Part shown: positions 8,712-19,927 of the stretch, in pieces | Layout: every line of letters begins with the position of its first letter | Position numbering within the stretch: position 1 is the first letter of the stretch | Source of the DNA: Actinomycetota bacterium | Lineage (GTDB): Bacteria; Actinomycetota; Acidimicrobiia; Acidimicrobiales; RAAP-2 | NCBI GenBank assembly: GCA_021324355.1 | Contig: JAJPJD010000006.1 | Location: 62,001-126,000 of the forward strand | Reading direction: 5' to 3' | DNA: 64,000 nt | The notes under the pieces: model-generated | Told to the model about the DNA's origin: nothing | What the model saw: the letters and a program-made list of their open reading frames with translations, nothing else | Database searches by the model: none | Translations under genes and position numbers: made by a program

Positions 8712-9743
8712 TCAGCGAGATGAGGAAGTGATCAGAACCTGCTTGAGGGCCTCGAACTCTTCGAGGCACTGACCACTACCGATCGCCACGCAGTTCAGCG
8801 GGTCACGGGCCACCACGATCGGCATGCCGGTCTCGTGCTGGAGCCGGGCGTCGAGGCCGTGCAGGAGGGACCCGCCGCCGGTGAGCACAACGCCCTGCTC
8901 CATGAGGTCGGCTGCCAGTTCGGGCGGCGTGCGGTCCAAGGTGGTCTTGACGGCATCGATGATGGCCGACACCGGCTCCTCGATCGCCCGACGGATGTCC
9001 TCGGTCGACACGATGACCGTCTTGGGGAGGCCACTCAACAGGTCCCGGCCGCGGATCTCCGCGTGGAGCTCCTCCTCCAGCGGGTACGCCGAGCCGAGGG
9101 CCATCTTGATCTCCTCGGCCGTGCGCTCACCCAGGGCCAGGCTGTACTCCTTCTTCACGAAGGCGACGATGGCCTCGTCCAGCTCGTCGCCCCCGATGCG
9201 GATGGACTGACTGGTCACGATGCCACCCAGGGAGATCACCGCGACCTCGGTCGTGCCCCCACCGATGTCGACCACCATGTTGCCGGTCGGCTCGTGCACC
9301 GGGAGCCCGGCCCCGATGGCGGCGGCCATCGGTTCCTCGATGATGTAGGCCTTGCGGGCCCCGGCGTACTCCGCCGCCTCCATCACCGCCCGCTGCTCCA
9401 CCCCGGTGATCCCCGACGGCACGCAGATGACCATGCGGGGCTTGGCGAACCGGCGTTGGTGGACCCGGTGGATGAAGTAGCGGAGCATCTTCTCGCAGAT
9501 CTCGAAGTCTGCGATCACCCCATCCTTCAAAGGCCGGATCGCCTGGATGTTGCTTGGCGTGCGGCCGATCATCCGTTTGGCCTCGGCCCCCACCGCCAGC
9601 GGTCGGCCGTCCTTCATGTCGACCGCCACGACCGAGGGCTCGTTCAGGATGATCCCGCGGCCCCGGACGTAGACCAGGGTGTTCGCGGTGCCGAGGTCGA
9701 CCGCCATGTCACGTCCGAGGAGGAACAGGCGATTATCGGGCAT
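8712..9743 (-). CDS. mreB: Cell shape-determining actin homologue MreB
   Basis: A 343-residue bacterial actin that forms membrane-bound filaments directing lateral wall synthesis. The phosphate-1 loop is seen as DLGTANT at residues 14-20, phosphate-2 as [19 protein letters not shown], and the adenosine region as [15 protein letters not shown]. The hydrophobic N-terminal LFLLG fits membrane attachment. The ATG at 9743 is preferred over an upstream in-frame ATG at 9797: it has an AGAGGGAA ribosome-binding site and gives the usual MreB length. First gene of mreBCD-mrdA, divergent from the MetE-like gene across about 240 bases. Confidence 0.95.
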   Translation of the reverse strand: MPDNRLFLLGRDMAVDLGTANTLVYVRGRGIILNEPSVVAVDMKDGRPLAVGAEAKRMIGRTPSNIQAIRPLKDGVIADFEICEKMLRYFIHRVHQRRFAKPRMVICVPSGITGVEQRAVMEAAEYAGARKAYIIEEPMAAAIGAGLPVHEPTGNMVVDIGGGTTEVAVISLGGIVTSQSIRIGGDELDEAIVAFVKKEYSLALGERTAEEIKMALGSAYPLEEELHAEIRGRDLLSGLPKTVIVSTEDIRRAIEEPVSAIIDAVKTTLDRTPPELAADLMEQGVVLTGGGSLLHGLDARLQHETGMPIVVARDPLNCVAIGSGQCLEEFEALKQVLITSSSR

Positions 9744-9985
9744 AGGGTCTCGTTCCCTCTGGCCGGTGTAGCGGCTCGCAGCCGTTACCGCCGTCAAGTC
9801 GTCCGGCTAAGGCTAGGGGACCGGTACCGGGGCGCACAAGGGCGCCCGCCCTCGCCCGACCAGCTCGAACCCGCCCGTGTCAGAACGACATCAGTGTAGT
9901 TCCGAGCCGCCAGCCGGCGGCGGACCGGCGAGTCGCCCCCTGGGCTGGGTAGGGTCTCGGCGAGCGGGCACGAAGGGGGTTGGAG
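9744..9985. other. Divergent intergenic region between mreB and the MetE-like gene
   Basis: About 240 bases between two divergent starts. It must hold the promoters of both the mre operon and the MetE-like gene, but I see no confident -35/-10 pair. I also see no recognisable SAM or cobalamin riboswitch in front of the MetE-like gene. Confidence 0.4.
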
Positions 9986-11098
9986 GTGGACGGAGGACCG
10001 CCATTCCGAGCCGACCACGTGGGCAGCCTCTTGCGACCGCCCGAGCTGCTGGCCGCCCGGGCCAGGGCCGCCGCCGGCGAGCTGTCGGCCGAAGCGCTGG
10101 CCGAGGTGGAGGACGAGGCGATCCGCTCGGTGGTGGCCCGGCAGGAGGCGATCGGCTTGGGAGCGGCCACTGACGGCGAGTTCCGCCGGTCGTCGTGGCA
10201 CATGGACTTCATCTACCAGCTGGGGGGGGTCGAGCGGACCGAGGGGACCATCGCGGTCGACTTCCGAAACGAGCGCGAGACCCTGTCGTTCACCCCGTCG
10301 GGGCTGGCGGTGACCGGCCGGGTCCACCTGGACCACCCGATCTTTGCCGACGCCTTCCGGTTCCTCAGCTCGGTGGTGACCACGGCCACCCCGAAGCTGA
10401 CGATTCCCTCGCCGAGCATGGTCCACTACCGGGGCGGCCGGGCGGCGATCAGCCCCCAGGTCTATCCGGAGCTGGAGGAGTTCTGGTCAGACCTGAGCGC
10501 CGCCTACCGGGCCGAGGTGGCCGCGCTTGGCGAGCTCGGGTGCACCTACCTCCAGTTCGACGACACCAGCCTGGCCTACCTCAACGACCCCGCCCAGCGG
10601 GCCTACATCGCCTCCCAGGGCGGAGATCCGGCGCACCAGCACGAGATCTACATCGACACCATCAACGCGGCCATCTCTGGCCGTCCGGCCTCCATGGCCG
10701 TCACCACCCACATGTGCCGGGGGAACTACCGCTCCTCATGGGCTGCCGAGGGCAGCTACGAATTCGTGGCCGAGGCGGTCTTCGGCCGCCTGGACGTCGA
10801 CGGCTTCTTCTTGGAGTACGACGACGCCCGCTCCGGTGGGTTCGAGCCGCTGCGCTTCGTGCCCAAAGGCAAGCGGGTGGTGCTCGGCCTGGTCACGACC
10901 AAGCGGGGCCAGCTGGAGCGCAAGGACGACCTCAAGCGGCGGATCGACGAGGCGGCCCGCTTCGTACCGCTCGACCAGCTCTGCCTCTCCCCCCAGTGCG
11001 GGTTCTCCTCGACCGTCGAGGGCAACGAACTCACCATCGACGAGCAGTTCGCCAAGCTCGAACTGATCGTCGAGGTGGCCGCGGACGTCTGGGGCTGA
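9986..11098 (+). CDS. Cobalamin-independent methionine synthase-like zinc methyltransferase (YxjG/YxjH type)
   Basis: A 370-residue protein resembling only the C-terminal catalytic barrel of MetE, the size class of YxjG/YxjH and archaeal core MetE. The zinc ligands expected for homocysteine activation are visible: His and Cys in THMCRGN, Glu in FLEYDD, and Cys in LSPQCGF. The N-terminal FRADHVGSLLRPPELL is the family substrate-binding signature. It probably moves a methyl group to a thiol such as homocysteine; the donor is unknown. A TTG at 9980 opens the frame, but AAGGGGG at 9973-9979 is correctly spaced for the GTG at 9986. Stand-alone gene. Confidence 0.82.
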   Translation: MDGGPPFRADHVGSLLRPPELLAARARAAAGELSAEALAEVEDEAIRSVVARQEAIGLGAATDGEFRRSSWHMDFIYQLGGVERTEGTIAVDFRNERETLSFTPSGLAVTGRVHLDHPIFADAFRFLSSVVTTATPKLTIPSPSMVHYRGGRAAISPQVYPELEEFWSDLSAAYRAEVAALGELGCTYLQFDDTSLAYLNDPAQRAYIASQGGDPAHQHEIYIDTINAAISGRPASMAVTTHMCRGNYRSSWAAEGSYEFVAEAVFGRLDVDGFFLEYDDARSGGFEPLRFVPKGKRVVLGLVTTKRGQLERKDDLKRRIDEAARFVPLDQLCLSPQCGFSSTVEGNELTIDEQFAKLELIVEVAADVWG

Positions 11099-11101
11099 GT
11101 C

Positions 11102-11122
11102 CCGAAGGGTGGATCCCTTCGG
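11102..11122. terminator. Hairpin between convergent genes (probable bidirectional terminator)
   Basis: Perfect 8-bp inverted repeat CCGAAGGG / CCCTTCGG around a 5-base loop, between the stop of the MetE-like gene (11098) and that of ndk (11138), which converge here. No U-tract follows on either strand, as is common in high-GC actinobacteria. Confidence 0.6.
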
Positions 11123-11137
11123 AGCGCATCCCAGCGC

Positions 11138-11548
11138 TCAGGCCAGGCCGGGGAAGAACAGCGCGATCTCCCGGGCGGCCGACTCGAGCGAGTCCGAGCC
11201 ATGCACCAGGTTGTCGGGAAGCTCGGTCCCGAGATCGCCCCGGATCGTCCCTGGTGCCGCCTCCTTGGGGTCGGTCGCCCCCATCAGCCGGCGCACGGTG
11301 GCCTGGGTGCCAGCCGGTCCCTCCACCACCACCACCAGTGAGGGCGACCGGGTGATGAGCTCCAGCAGCTCGGGGTAGAAGGGCTTGCCCTGGTGCTCGG
11401 CGTAGTGGCGCTGGGCCAGCTCGAGGGGCATGGTGCGCAGTTCGCCAACCACCAGGCGCAGGCCCTTGGCCTCGAGCCGCGACAGGATCTGGCCGGCCAA
11501 CCCCCGCTCGAGGGCGTCGGGCTTCACGATGACGAGCGTCCGCTCCAC
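11138..11548 (-). CDS. ndk: Nucleoside diphosphate kinase
   Basis: A 136-residue kinase that balances NTP and dNTP pools by a ping-pong phosphohistidine mechanism. It begins [20 protein letters not shown], the NDK signature. The catalytic His is H116 in NLVHGSDS, and the length is normal for the family. It lies 62 bases downstream of folC in the same direction, completing the common actinobacterial run tig-clpP-clpX-(valS)-folC-ndk; valS is missing here. Confidence 0.96.
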   Translation of the reverse strand: MERTLVIVKPDALERGLAGQILSRLEAKGLRLVVGELRTMPLELAQRHYAEHQGKPFYPELLELITRSPSLVVVVEGPAGTQATVRRLMGATDPKEAAPGTIRGDLGTELPDNLVHGSDSLESAAREIALFFPGLA

Positions 11549-11610
11549 GAGTCGAGGACCCTACCAGCGCCCCCCGCACCCCTCGGAAGCCGGCTTGGAG
11601 CGCACACCGC

Positions 11611-12945
11611 TCAGCGGTGGTCCGACGGCGCCCCGGCCAGCACGCCCCGGGCAGCACCGACCACATAGAGCGAGCCCGCCACCACCACCATGCCGTCCTC
11701 GGCCACCAAGGCGAGCGCCCGCTCGAGCGCGTGCTCGACGGTCCCGCCCACCTCCACCGCCAGGCCGATCCCCCGGCCGGCCAGCGCGACCTCCTCCGCT
11801 GGGATCGCTCGAGGCGAGCTCGGCGTACAGGCGACCACCGAGGAGAGACCGGCGGGCCGCAGGGCCGACAGCATGGCAACCGGGTCCCGCCCACCCAGCA
11901 TCCCGACCACCCCAACCGCCGGCCCGGCCACCGAAAACTCCTCGCGCAGCGCGGCAGCGAGCGACTCCATCCCGGCGACGTTGTGCGCGCCGTCCAGCAC
12001 CACCAGCGGGTGCCGGCCGACCACCTCCAGGCGACCCGGCACTGCGAGCGAGCCGAACGCCTGCTCGACCACTGCGGGGTCCAAGGGCCGGGAGAAGAAG
12101 GCCTCCGCAGCCGCCAGCGCACAGGCAGCGTTGGCACCCTGATGGGCGCCGTGCAGGGAGACCAGCACGTCCCGGTAGGAGCGGCCGGGGGTCTCGATGT
12201 CGACCACCCGGCCACCCACTGCCAGCCGGTTGGCGGAGACGCCGAAGTCCCGTCCGACCCGCCACACCACGTCGGCGCCGGCCTCCTTCGCCCTGGCTTC
12301 GATGATCGCGGCCAGGTCGCTGTCCCGCTCGCCCACCACTGCGACGCTGCCGGGCTTGATGATCCCGGCCTTGTCCAGCGCGATCGACTCCAGCGTCGGT
12401 CCGAGGATGTCGGTGTGGTCGTAGCTGATGTTGGTCACCACTGCGACCTGTGAGTCGACCACATTGGTGGCGTCCCAGGTCCCGCCGACCCCGACCTCGA
12501 TCACCGCCGCGTCAACCGCGATGTCGGCGAACCACGTCAGCGCGGCTGCGGTCAGCAGCTCGAAGCGGGTCGGCCGGGCACTGGTCAGCGGCTCCAAGCC
12601 GGCCAGGGTGGAGAGCACCGAGGCCAGGGAGTCGTCGTCGATCGGCTCGGTGTTGCGAGCGATGCGCTCGTTGACCCGCTGGAGGTCGGGGCTGGTGTAG
12701 GTGCCCACTGCGAGCCCCATCGCCCCGAGCAAGGACGTGACCATCGCCGCGGTCGAGCCTTTGGCATTGGTCCCGGTGATGTGCACCGCCGGGTAGGTGC
12801 GCTCCGGATTGCCCATGAGGTGGACCAGCTCGCGCATCGCGTCGAGCGTCGGGAGGGAGCGGCGGGTCGGCATGGCCGACTCGTAGTCGATGTGCGAGTC
12901 CAGCCAAGCCATCGCCTCGGCCTTGGAGGGGAACGGGACATCCAT
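11611..12945 (-). CDS. folC: Bifunctional folylpolyglutamate synthase / dihydrofolate synthase
   Basis: A 444-residue Mur-ligase-superfamily enzyme adding glutamate to folates (and to dihydropteroate in bifunctional members). The P-loop is HITGTNAKGSTAAM near residue 60, followed by LGAMGLAVGTYTSPDLQRVN (folate-binding region) and the C-terminal VVLDGAHNVAGM motif. I chose the ATG at 12945, downstream of the clpX stop (12966), because an AGGTGG box sits 5-6 bases upstream; the longer frame to 13071 would run into clpX. Part of the tig-clpP-clpX-folC-ndk run. Confidence 0.93.
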   Translation of the reverse strand: MDVPFPSKAEAMAWLDSHIDYESAMPTRRSLPTLDAMRELVHLMGNPERTYPAVHITGTNAKGSTAAMVTSLLGAMGLAVGTYTSPDLQRVNERIARNTEPIDDDSLASVLSTLAGLEPLTSARPTRFELLTAAALTWFADIAVDAAVIEVGVGGTWDATNVVDSQVAVVTNISYDHTDILGPTLESIALDKAGIIKPGSVAVVGERDSDLAAIIEARAKEAGADVVWRVGRDFGVSANRLAVGGRVVDIETPGRSYRDVLVSLHGAHQGANAACALAAAEAFFSRPLDPAVVEQAFGSLAVPGRLEVVGRHPLVVLDGAHNVAGMESLAAALREEFSVAGPAVGVVGMLGGRDPVAMLSALRPAGLSSVVACTPSSPRAIPAEEVALAGRGIGLAVEVGGTVEHALERALALVAEDGMVVVAGSLYVVGAARGVLAGAPSDHR

Positions 12946-12965
12946 CCCGGCCACCTCGGCGCTGC

Positions 12966-14237
<1,272 letters not shown>

Positions 14238-14278
14238 GCCCTCTCCCCTCTTCGGCTCGGGTCCGACCCCGTCGGTTC

Positions 14279-14926
14279 CTACGCGGCGCCGACCGCTTCG
14301 AGCGGTGCAGCTTCCCGGGAGGTGATGACCTCGTCGATGACCCCGTAGCGCACCGCCTCCTCCGCGGTCATCACGAAGTCCCGGTCGGTGTCCTTGGCCA
14401 CCTTCTCCAGCTCCTGCCCGGTGTCGGCGGCCAGCATCCCGTTGAGCAGGTCGCGCATGCGCAGGATCTCCTTGGCCTGGAGCTCGATGTCGCTGGCCTG
14501 CCCCTCGGCACCGCCGTAGGGCTGGTGCAAGAGGATGCGGGCGTGAGGAAGAGCGAAGCGCTTCCCCTTGGCGCCAGCAGCGAGCAGCACCGCTGCCGCC
14601 GAGGCGGCCTGGCCGATGCAGAAGGTCGACACGTCGGACTTCACGTACTTCATCGTGTCGTAGATCGCGAACAGCGCGGTGATATCACCGCCAGGCGAGT
14701 TGATGTACAGGTGAATGTCCCGGTCGAGCTCTTCGGACTCCAAGAAGAGCATCTGCGCGCACACCAGATTGGCCACTGCGTCGTCGATCGGGGTGCCGAG
14801 GAAGATGATGCGGTCCTTGAGGAGCCTGGAGTACAGGTCGTAGGCCCGCTCGCCGCGGTTGGACGACTCGATCACGGTGGGCACCAGGTAGTTGGAGAAG
14901 GAGAGATGGGAACGGTCCCCAGCCAT
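14279..14926 (-). CDS. clpP: ATP-dependent Clp protease proteolytic subunit ClpP
   Basis: A 215-residue serine protease subunit of the ClpXP barrel. The catalytic Ser is S109 in [11 protein letters not shown], the catalytic His is H134 in ARILLHQP, and the acidic member lies in DTDRD at 179-183. The handle region ([20 protein letters not shown]) is intact. The start at 14926 gives a TGATG overlap with the trigger factor stop. Only one clpP is present, although many actinobacteria have clpP1-clpP2 side by side; a second copy may be elsewhere in the genome. Confidence 0.96.
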   Translation of the reverse strand: MAGDRSHLSFSNYLVPTVIESSNRGERAYDLYSRLLKDRIIFLGTPIDDAVANLVCAQMLFLESEELDRDIHLYINSPGGDITALFAIYDTMKYVKSDVSTFCIGQAASAAAVLLAAGAKGKRFALPHARILLHQPYGGAEGQASDIELQAKEILRMRDLLNGMLAADTGQELEKVAKDTDRDFVMTAEEAVRYGVIDEVITSREAAPLEAVGAA

Positions 14927-16320
14927 CAGGACTCGTCTCCCTCGGGCATCGCCGCCTGCTGGCTCTCCACGGAAACCTCCACTTCGTCGCCCTGGTCCTG
15001 GTCCTGCGCGGTCGCCCGCAGTTCGTCGGCCGACACCGGCTTCCCCTGTTCGTCGACCAGCTGCACATGATCGAGCAGCCACGTCAGCGCCTTGGCCTTC
15101 TTCTGCTCTGAGCGTACCTCGCCCATCCGTCCGTTGCGGTCGAGCTCGGAGCGCAATGCGTGGACGTCCATCTGCAGGCGCTCGGCGCTCGACGCGAGCA
15201 CCTCAGCCAACTCCGCCTCGTCGACCTGCAGGTCCTCTGCTTCGGCGAGCGCCCGGAGCGCGAGGTCGAGCTTGACGGCGCGCCGAGCGTCCTGGCGAAG
15301 CTCGGCCAGCAGGCCTTCGGCGTCCCGTCCGGTCGCCGCGAGGAACTCGTCCAGTGCGATGCCCTGGTCCGAGAGCCGATGGCCGAGGTCGTGCACTCGT
15401 CGAGCCAGGTCGTCTTCCACCAGGACTTCGGGCACCTCGTCGTCGTCGACCAGCTCGACCAACGCGGCCAGGCTGTTCTCCCGCCAGGCCATGCGGGCCT
15501 GGAGCAGGTGCAGCTCCCGGAGCCGCCGGGCGATATCGGCCCGCAGCTCGGCCAGGGTCTCGAACTCCGAACTCTCGGCAGCCCAGGCGTCGGTGGCCTC
15601 GGGAAGCCGTTTCTCTTTGACCTCCTTCACCAGCACCGTGAAGGCCAGCGCATCGGGGTGGCCTTCCAGCCGCCCGGAGAAGGCCAGGACGTCGCCGGCC
15701 TTGGCCCCCCGGAGCTGCTCGTCGAGTTCCGGGACGACCGAGCCGCTGCCGACCTCGTAGAGGAAGTCGTCCACGCCGACCACCTCCTCCCCGCGGTCGG
15801 TTCGGGCATGGAGATTGATCGTCACGCTGTCCCCGTCGCGGGCCTTGCGGTCCACCACGACCAGTTCCCCGTCGTTCTCTCGGAGCCGGTCGATCTGGGT
15901 GTCGACCTCGTCCTCGGTGACCTCGAGGGAGGGAATGGTGACCTGCAACCCGGCGTAGCCGGGGATTTGGACGGTCGGGCGCACCTGAACCAGCGCGTCG
16001 AACGCCACCGCCCCGCTCTCCCGCCCGGCGGTGATGTCGAACTCTGGCGGTGCAATGGGGTCGAGGTCGGTCTCGGCCACCGCCCGGGCGTAGAACTCGG
16101 GCAGGGCCTCCCGCAGCGCCTCACCCCGCAGGCTCCCCGGGCCGCCGAGGCGGGCCTCGAGCACCCGGCGCGGCACCTTGCCCGGCCGAAAGCCTGGCAC
16201 ACGCACTTCTCGCGCCAGCTTGCGGAAGGTTTGCTCGACGGCCCGGTCGAACTCCGACTCGTCGACCTCGACGGAGAGGCGGACCTTGGAACCTTCGAGC
16301 GCTTCGGCGGTGGCACGCAT
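14926..16320 (-). CDS. tig: Trigger factor (ribosome-associated chaperone and prolyl isomerase)
   Basis: A 464-residue chaperone with the ribosome-binding signature GFRPGKVP at residues 43-50. An FKBP-type prolyl isomerase domain lies at about 150-240 ([20 protein letters not shown]), followed by a long helical, charged C-terminal arm. The tail ends in a low-complexity acidic stretch. It leads the tig-clpP-clpX-folC-ndk run and overlaps clpP by one base. The start at 16320 is the natural ATG. Confidence 0.95.
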   Translation of the reverse strand: MRATAEALEGSKVRLSVEVDESEFDRAVEQTFRKLAREVRVPGFRPGKVPRRVLEARLGGPGSLRGEALREALPEFYARAVAETDLDPIAPPEFDITAGRESGAVAFDALVQVRPTVQIPGYAGLQVTIPSLEVTEDEVDTQIDRLRENDGELVVVDRKARDGDSVTINLHARTDRGEEVVGVDDFLYEVGSGSVVPELDEQLRGAKAGDVLAFSGRLEGHPDALAFTVLVKEVKEKRLPEATDAWAAESSEFETLAELRADIARRLRELHLLQARMAWRENSLAALVELVDDDEVPEVLVEDDLARRVHDLGHRLSDQGIALDEFLAATGRDAEGLLAELRQDARRAVKLDLALRALAEAEDLQVDEAELAEVLASSAERLQMDVHALRSELDRNGRMGEVRSEQKKAKALTWLLDHVQLVDEQGKPVSADELRATAQDQDQGDEVEVSVESQQAAMPEGDES

Positions 16321-16378
16321 AGGCGGGAGGTCACACTCTACCGGCCGCTGCCGCGCGGTCGGCGACCCCTTCTGCGAC

Positions 16379-17200
16379 CTAGACCATGATGTTCATGGCC
16401 TCGAGGATCCGTCGGCCCAGGGCCTCGTCGCCGGCCACCTCGAGGGCGCCGGAGGCCAGCACCTCGGTCCCCGACGCGCGCCCACAGGCGAGCCGGACGA
16501 ACTGCTCGGCACCGAGGGTGAGCCGCACGCTCGGCGCTTCTGGCGCCCCTGCCAGCGGGTTCGCCCGCCCGCCGGCCATCTCGAGGGCGAGCACCTGGGG
16601 CAGGGGGCCGGTGATGTCGAAGACCACCGTGGTGCCCTCAGGGGGCGCGACTCGCCGGCCAACGACGACGCCCATCGCCGGGACGAGGCGCTCCAGGGCG
16701 ATCGCCTCGCCCCGGCCGCCGCGGCCGCCGGGACGGTTGGTCGCCCAGCGGATGTCCTGTTCGTGGACCCAGCAGTCCATGACCCGGATGCGCATGAACT
16801 CCCCGTAGGGGGCCTCGCCAACCGGGCTCCAGCCGAGCTGGGCCCACCGCTGCGGTGGCATGGCCCGCAGCTGCTCCAGACGCCGGGCCGTGACCTCGAC
16901 GAACTCCGCCAGCACCTCGGTTCCTGGGAGGTGGCGTCGCGCCTCGACCCAGGCCTCGTTGGCCTGCCCGATCGGATTGCGGACGTGCTCGGGCATCGGG
17001 TCCGGCGCTGGCGGCGCTGCGGTGCCGAGCAGCGAGAGCTCGGTGCCGACCATGTGCGAGACGTGGTCCCGCACGCTCCACCCAGGGCAGTCGGTGGCCA
17101 GGTCCCAGGCGTCGGGGTGGAGCTGGCCCAGCACCGCGGCGGTCGCGCCCCAGACCTCCTCCAACGCGGCAATGGTCTCTTCCTGGACAGGTTCGGGCAC
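16379..17200 (-). CDS. Mycothiol-dependent maleylpyruvate isomerase family protein (DinB-like)
   Basis: A 273-residue protein with an MDMPI_N/DinB-like four-helix N-terminal domain. The metal site probably involves the His in VRDHVSHMVGTELSLL, together with a later His in WVHEQDIRWAT. The C-terminal domain (about 170-260) is the SCP2/MDMPI-C-like cap. Members are zinc-dependent thiol transferases using mycothiol, a thiol of actinobacteria. The substrate is unknown. It sits 58 bases upstream of tig on the same strand but is probably a separate unit. Confidence 0.8.
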   Translation of the reverse strand: MPEPVQEETIAALEEVWGATAAVLGQLHPDAWDLATDCPGWSVRDHVSHMVGTELSLLGTAAPPAPDPMPEHVRNPIGQANEAWVEARRHLPGTEVLAEFVEVTARRLEQLRAMPPQRWAQLGWSPVGEAPYGEFMRIRVMDCWVHEQDIRWATNRPGGRGGRGEAIALERLVPAMGVVVGRRVAPPEGTTVVFDITGPLPQVLALEMAGGRANPLAGAPEAPSVRLTLGAEQFVRLACGRASGTEVLASGALEVAGDEALGRRILEAMNIMV

Positions 17201-17375
17201 GGGCGCATGCTAGAGCGGACAGCCCAGCAGTGCCGGTGCCAGCCGGCCGGGCCGGGTCCGAGCCTGCCCCGCCCAGGTCGGGGTCCACCCGGCCCTGGGC
17301 GCCCCCCGCTAGCTTTCGTGCCGTCCCGCCTGGTCGGCCCAGCTCACGGGACCAAGAGGCGAGGAGGAGTCGCAC

Positions 17376-17534
17376 ATGGCGAGCTACGAGGGCTACTGCG
17401 TGAAGTGCCGCGAGAAGCGCACCTTCGAGGGCCACGAGGTGGACCTGGCCAACGGGCGGCGAGCCGCCCAGGGCACCTGCCCCACCTGCGGCACCAAAAT
17501 GAACCGGATCCTGGGCAAGAAGGCGTCGGCCTGA
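17376..17534 (+). CDS. DUF5679-type small zinc-ribbon protein
   Basis: A 52-residue protein with two CxxC knuckles (YCVKCREKRTF and TCPTCGTKMNRI), a minimal zinc ribbon ending in the basic tail LGKKASA. A strong ribosome-binding site (GAGGAGGAG) precedes the ATG. It matches my memory of the DUF5679 family, common in actinobacteria and of unknown function; nucleic-acid binding is only a guess. It stands alone ahead of tRNA-Pro. Confidence 0.8.
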   Translation: MASYEGYCVKCREKRTFEGHEVDLANGRRAAQGTCPTCGTKMNRILGKKASA

Positions 17535-17631
17535 GCGGACTGGTCGGACGCCGCCCTCCGATCGACCCGGCGGGCACCGAGGCTCCTGTCACCCGGCGAG
17601 CGACGCTACCGTTGCTCCGGCGTCGACGACG

Positions 17632-17706
17632 CGGGGCGTAGCGCAGTCTGGTTAGCGCACGTGCTTTGGGAGCACGAGGTCCCCGGTTCAAATCCGGGCG
17701 CCCCGA
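17632..17706 (+). tRNA. tRNA-Pro (anticodon TGG)
   Basis: A 75-base cloverleaf. Acceptor CGGGGCG pairs with CGCCCCG and the discriminator is A. Anticodon stem CGTGC/GCACG encloses the loop TTTGGGA, giving anticodon TGG. T-arm is CCCGG-TTCAAAT-CCGGG. CCA is not encoded. Confidence 0.95.
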
Positions 17707-17734
17707 CTCAGGCCCAGGGCTGGCTGGCCGGTGC

Positions 17735-18379
17735 TCACTGCGGCGGGCGGCCGGAGGGAACCGACGGCGCCGTGGACTCCGCTCGGCTGTGGCGGGCCCG
17801 GTGGACCCGCCACAGGTGCACGCCGCCCACTCCCACCACCACCACCCCAGCCGCGACATAGGTCCACACCCCGATGGTGTGGAGCGCGTGCTGGTAGGCG
17901 GTACCCAACGCGTACCCCAACAAGGTGTACAGGGTTGCCCAAACCACCCCGCCGATGACGTCGAAGACGACGAAGGTCGAAAAGCGCAGGTCGCTCAAGC
18001 CGGCTAGCGCCGGCATGACCGCCCGGACCACGGCGATGAACCGGGCGACCGCCACTGCCGGCCCGCCCCGCCTGGCCAGCAGCTGGCGCGACCGGGCGAC
18101 CATGGGATGCCGTTCCAGCCGGGTGTGGGCCAGGATCCACGGGAGGATGAGCCGGCCGACCCCGTAGCCGATGAGGTACGAGCCGATCGCAGCGGTGACC
18201 GCGACGATCACCATCACCACGATGGAGACCCGGTGCTCCCTGGCCAGCACCCCGCCGAGGACCATCGAGATCTCACCGGGAACGAAGAACCCGATCGCAA
18301 AGCCCGACTCGGCGACCAGGAGCCCGGCGACGATCAAATAGATGACCGGGCCGTGGAAGTGGGTGAGGAACTGCGTCAC
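17735..18379 (-). CDS. DedA/SNARE-associated family membrane protein
   Basis: A 214-residue DedA-family membrane protein; members are flippases or transporters for lipid carriers and keep envelope homeostasis. The re-entrant loop signature appears as ESGFAIGFFVPGEISMVLGG and the second conserved segment as VAVARFIAVVRAVMPALAG, with the family Arg. Five or six hydrophobic stretches are visible and the tail is basic. The GTG at 18379 is the best start; a longer open frame upstream runs through the divergent serine hydrolase and is spurious. Confidence 0.88.
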   Translation of the reverse strand: MTQFLTHFHGPVIYLIVAGLLVAESGFAIGFFVPGEISMVLGGVLAREHRVSIVVMVIVAVTAAIGSYLIGYGVGRLILPWILAHTRLERHPMVARSRQLLARRGGPAVAVARFIAVVRAVMPALAGLSDLRFSTFVVFDVIGGVVWATLYTLLGYALGTAYQHALHTIGVWTYVAAGVVVVGVGGVHLWRVHRARHSRAESTAPSVPSGRPPQ

Positions 18380-18490
18380 CGGGCGCTCCCGACTCCCGCT
18401 GTCGACGGGTCGCCCGATCGCACCCCCCGAGCCTACGGCCGGACCGGGGCAGACTCGGTACGATCGGCTCTCGCACGAGCGGGAGGGGCT

Positions 18491-19633
18491 GTGGCTGAGA
18501 CCGGGGGAATCCAAGGAACCTGCGACGAGCGGTTCGAACCAGTGCGGGAGGCCTTCCAGAAGAACTTCGACGACGGTCTCGACGTCGGGGCCTCGGTCGC
18601 CGTCTACCTGGAGGGCGAGCCAGTCGTCGACCTGTGGGGGGGCTTCGCCGACCAGGCCCGCACGGTCCCGTGGGAGCGCGACTCGATCACCAACGTCTGG
18701 TCGACCACCAAGACGATGACCAACCTGTGCGCGCTGATCCTGGCCGATCACAACGAGATCGACCTCCACGCGCCGGTCACCACCTACTGGCCGGAGTTCA
18801 AGGCGAACGACAAGGAGCGGATCGAGGTCCGCCACCTGCTCTCCCACACCGCCGGCCTGGCCGGCTGGGAGGAACCGATGCGGGTCGAGGATCTCTACGA
18901 CTGGGAGAAGGCAACGAGCCTCTTGGCCGCGCAGCAGCCATGGTGGCCGCCCGGGACCGCCTCGGGATACCACGCCCTCACCCAGGGGTATCTGGTGGGC
19001 GAGGTGGTTCGGCGGGTGACCGGCCAGACCTTGGGCGCCTTCTTCGCCGCCGAGGTAGCCGGTCCCCTCGGTGCCGATTTCGCCATCGGGCTCCCGCCGG
19101 CTGACGACGGGCGGACGGTCCGGGTCATCACCCCCGATGCGCCGCTCATCGACCCGGCAACCGTCACCAACCCACTGCTCGTCAAGACCTTCACCAACCC
19201 CCCGCTCTCCCCGGAGGTGAGCTGGGACGAGGCCTGGCGGCGGGCCGAGATCCCGGCAGCCAACGGGCAGAGCAACGCCCGCGGCGTGGGTGCGGTGCAG
19301 TCGATCGTGTCCAACCACGGCGAAGCCCGCGGCGTCCGGCTGCTGTCCGAGCGCGGCTGCCGAGCAATCTTCGAGGAGCAGTCCAACGGCGAGGACCTGG
19401 TGCTTGGGGTCCCGTTGCGTTTCGGCATGGGCTACGGGCTGGCCAACCAGACCGTCCCGATCGGGCCAGCCGCCTGCTTCTGGGGCGGCCTCGGGGGCTC
19501 GCTCGTGATCTCGGACCTCGACGCCCGGCTCACGGTGGCCTACGTCATGAACCGCATGGAGCTGGGGCTGCTAGGCGACACCCGCGGGATGTCCCTGGCC
19601 CTGGCGGCGGCGGCGTCGCTGGCCCAGCGGTAG
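18491..19633 (+). CDS. Serine hydrolase, beta-lactamase class C / esterase EstB-like
   Basis: A 380-residue serine hydrolase of the PF00144 fold (class C beta-lactamases, DD-peptidases, EstB esterases). The SxxK nucleophile motif is STTK in VWSTTKTMTNL and the YxN-type element is YHA in GYHALTQG. A closing GG-type motif lies in FWGGLGGS. No signal peptide is visible, so it is probably a cytoplasmic esterase rather than a secreted beta-lactamase. The GTG at 18491 follows GGGAGGGG. Divergent from the DedA gene. Confidence 0.85.
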   Translation: MAETGGIQGTCDERFEPVREAFQKNFDDGLDVGASVAVYLEGEPVVDLWGGFADQARTVPWERDSITNVWSTTKTMTNLCALILADHNEIDLHAPVTTYWPEFKANDKERIEVRHLLSHTAGLAGWEEPMRVEDLYDWEKATSLLAAQQPWWPPGTASGYHALTQGYLVGEVVRRVTGQTLGAFFAAEVAGPLGADFAIGLPPADDGRTVRVITPDAPLIDPATVTNPLLVKTFTNPPLSPEVSWDEAWRRAEIPAANGQSNARGVGAVQSIVSNHGEARGVRLLSERGCRAIFEEQSNGEDLVLGVPLRFGMGYGLANQTVPIGPAACFWGGLGGSLVISDLDARLTVAYVMNRMELGLLGDTRGMSLALAAAASLAQR

Positions 19634-19651
19634 CGGGACCCTCGGCGGCCG

Positions 19652-19924
19652 TCACTCCACCCCCAGGGCCCGCACCTCGTCGTGGGCCAAGGTGGCCAGG
19701 ATCGACTCGGCCAGCCGACGAGCCGAGGGCGCGTCGAGTTCGATCGCCACCCGCCGGGCCGGGTCGGCCTGGTCACCGGGACGGAAGTCGATGCACAAGG
19801 CGTGCTCGACCGGGGCCTGCTGGGGGTGGTCGAAGTAGACCACCGCCTGCCCAATGGCGAACCAGCCGCCGGCCCCCAGCCCAGTCCCCGAAACCTGCTC
19901 GGTGGTCGTGAGATACGTGCACAT
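19652..19924 (-). CDS. Small conserved protein, DUF6295-like
   Basis: A 90-residue protein. The pattern MCTYLTTTEQVSGTG, then GWFAIGQAVVYFDHP and a C-terminal SARRLAESI helix resembles what I recall of DUF6295. No catalytic motif is visible. The start at 19924 is four bases from the stop of the dienelactone hydrolase gene, so the two form an operon. Function unknown. Confidence 0.65.
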   Translation of the reverse strand: MCTYLTTTEQVSGTGLGAGGWFAIGQAVVYFDHPQQAPVEHALCIDFRPGDQADPARRVAIELDAPSARRLAESILATLAHDEVRALGVE

Positions 19925-19927
19925 CGC

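Noticed and set aside
17735-19318. 527-codon minus-strand frame
   Set aside because: The DedA protein ends the frame; the N-terminal two thirds are antisense to the serine hydrolase gene and unlike protein.
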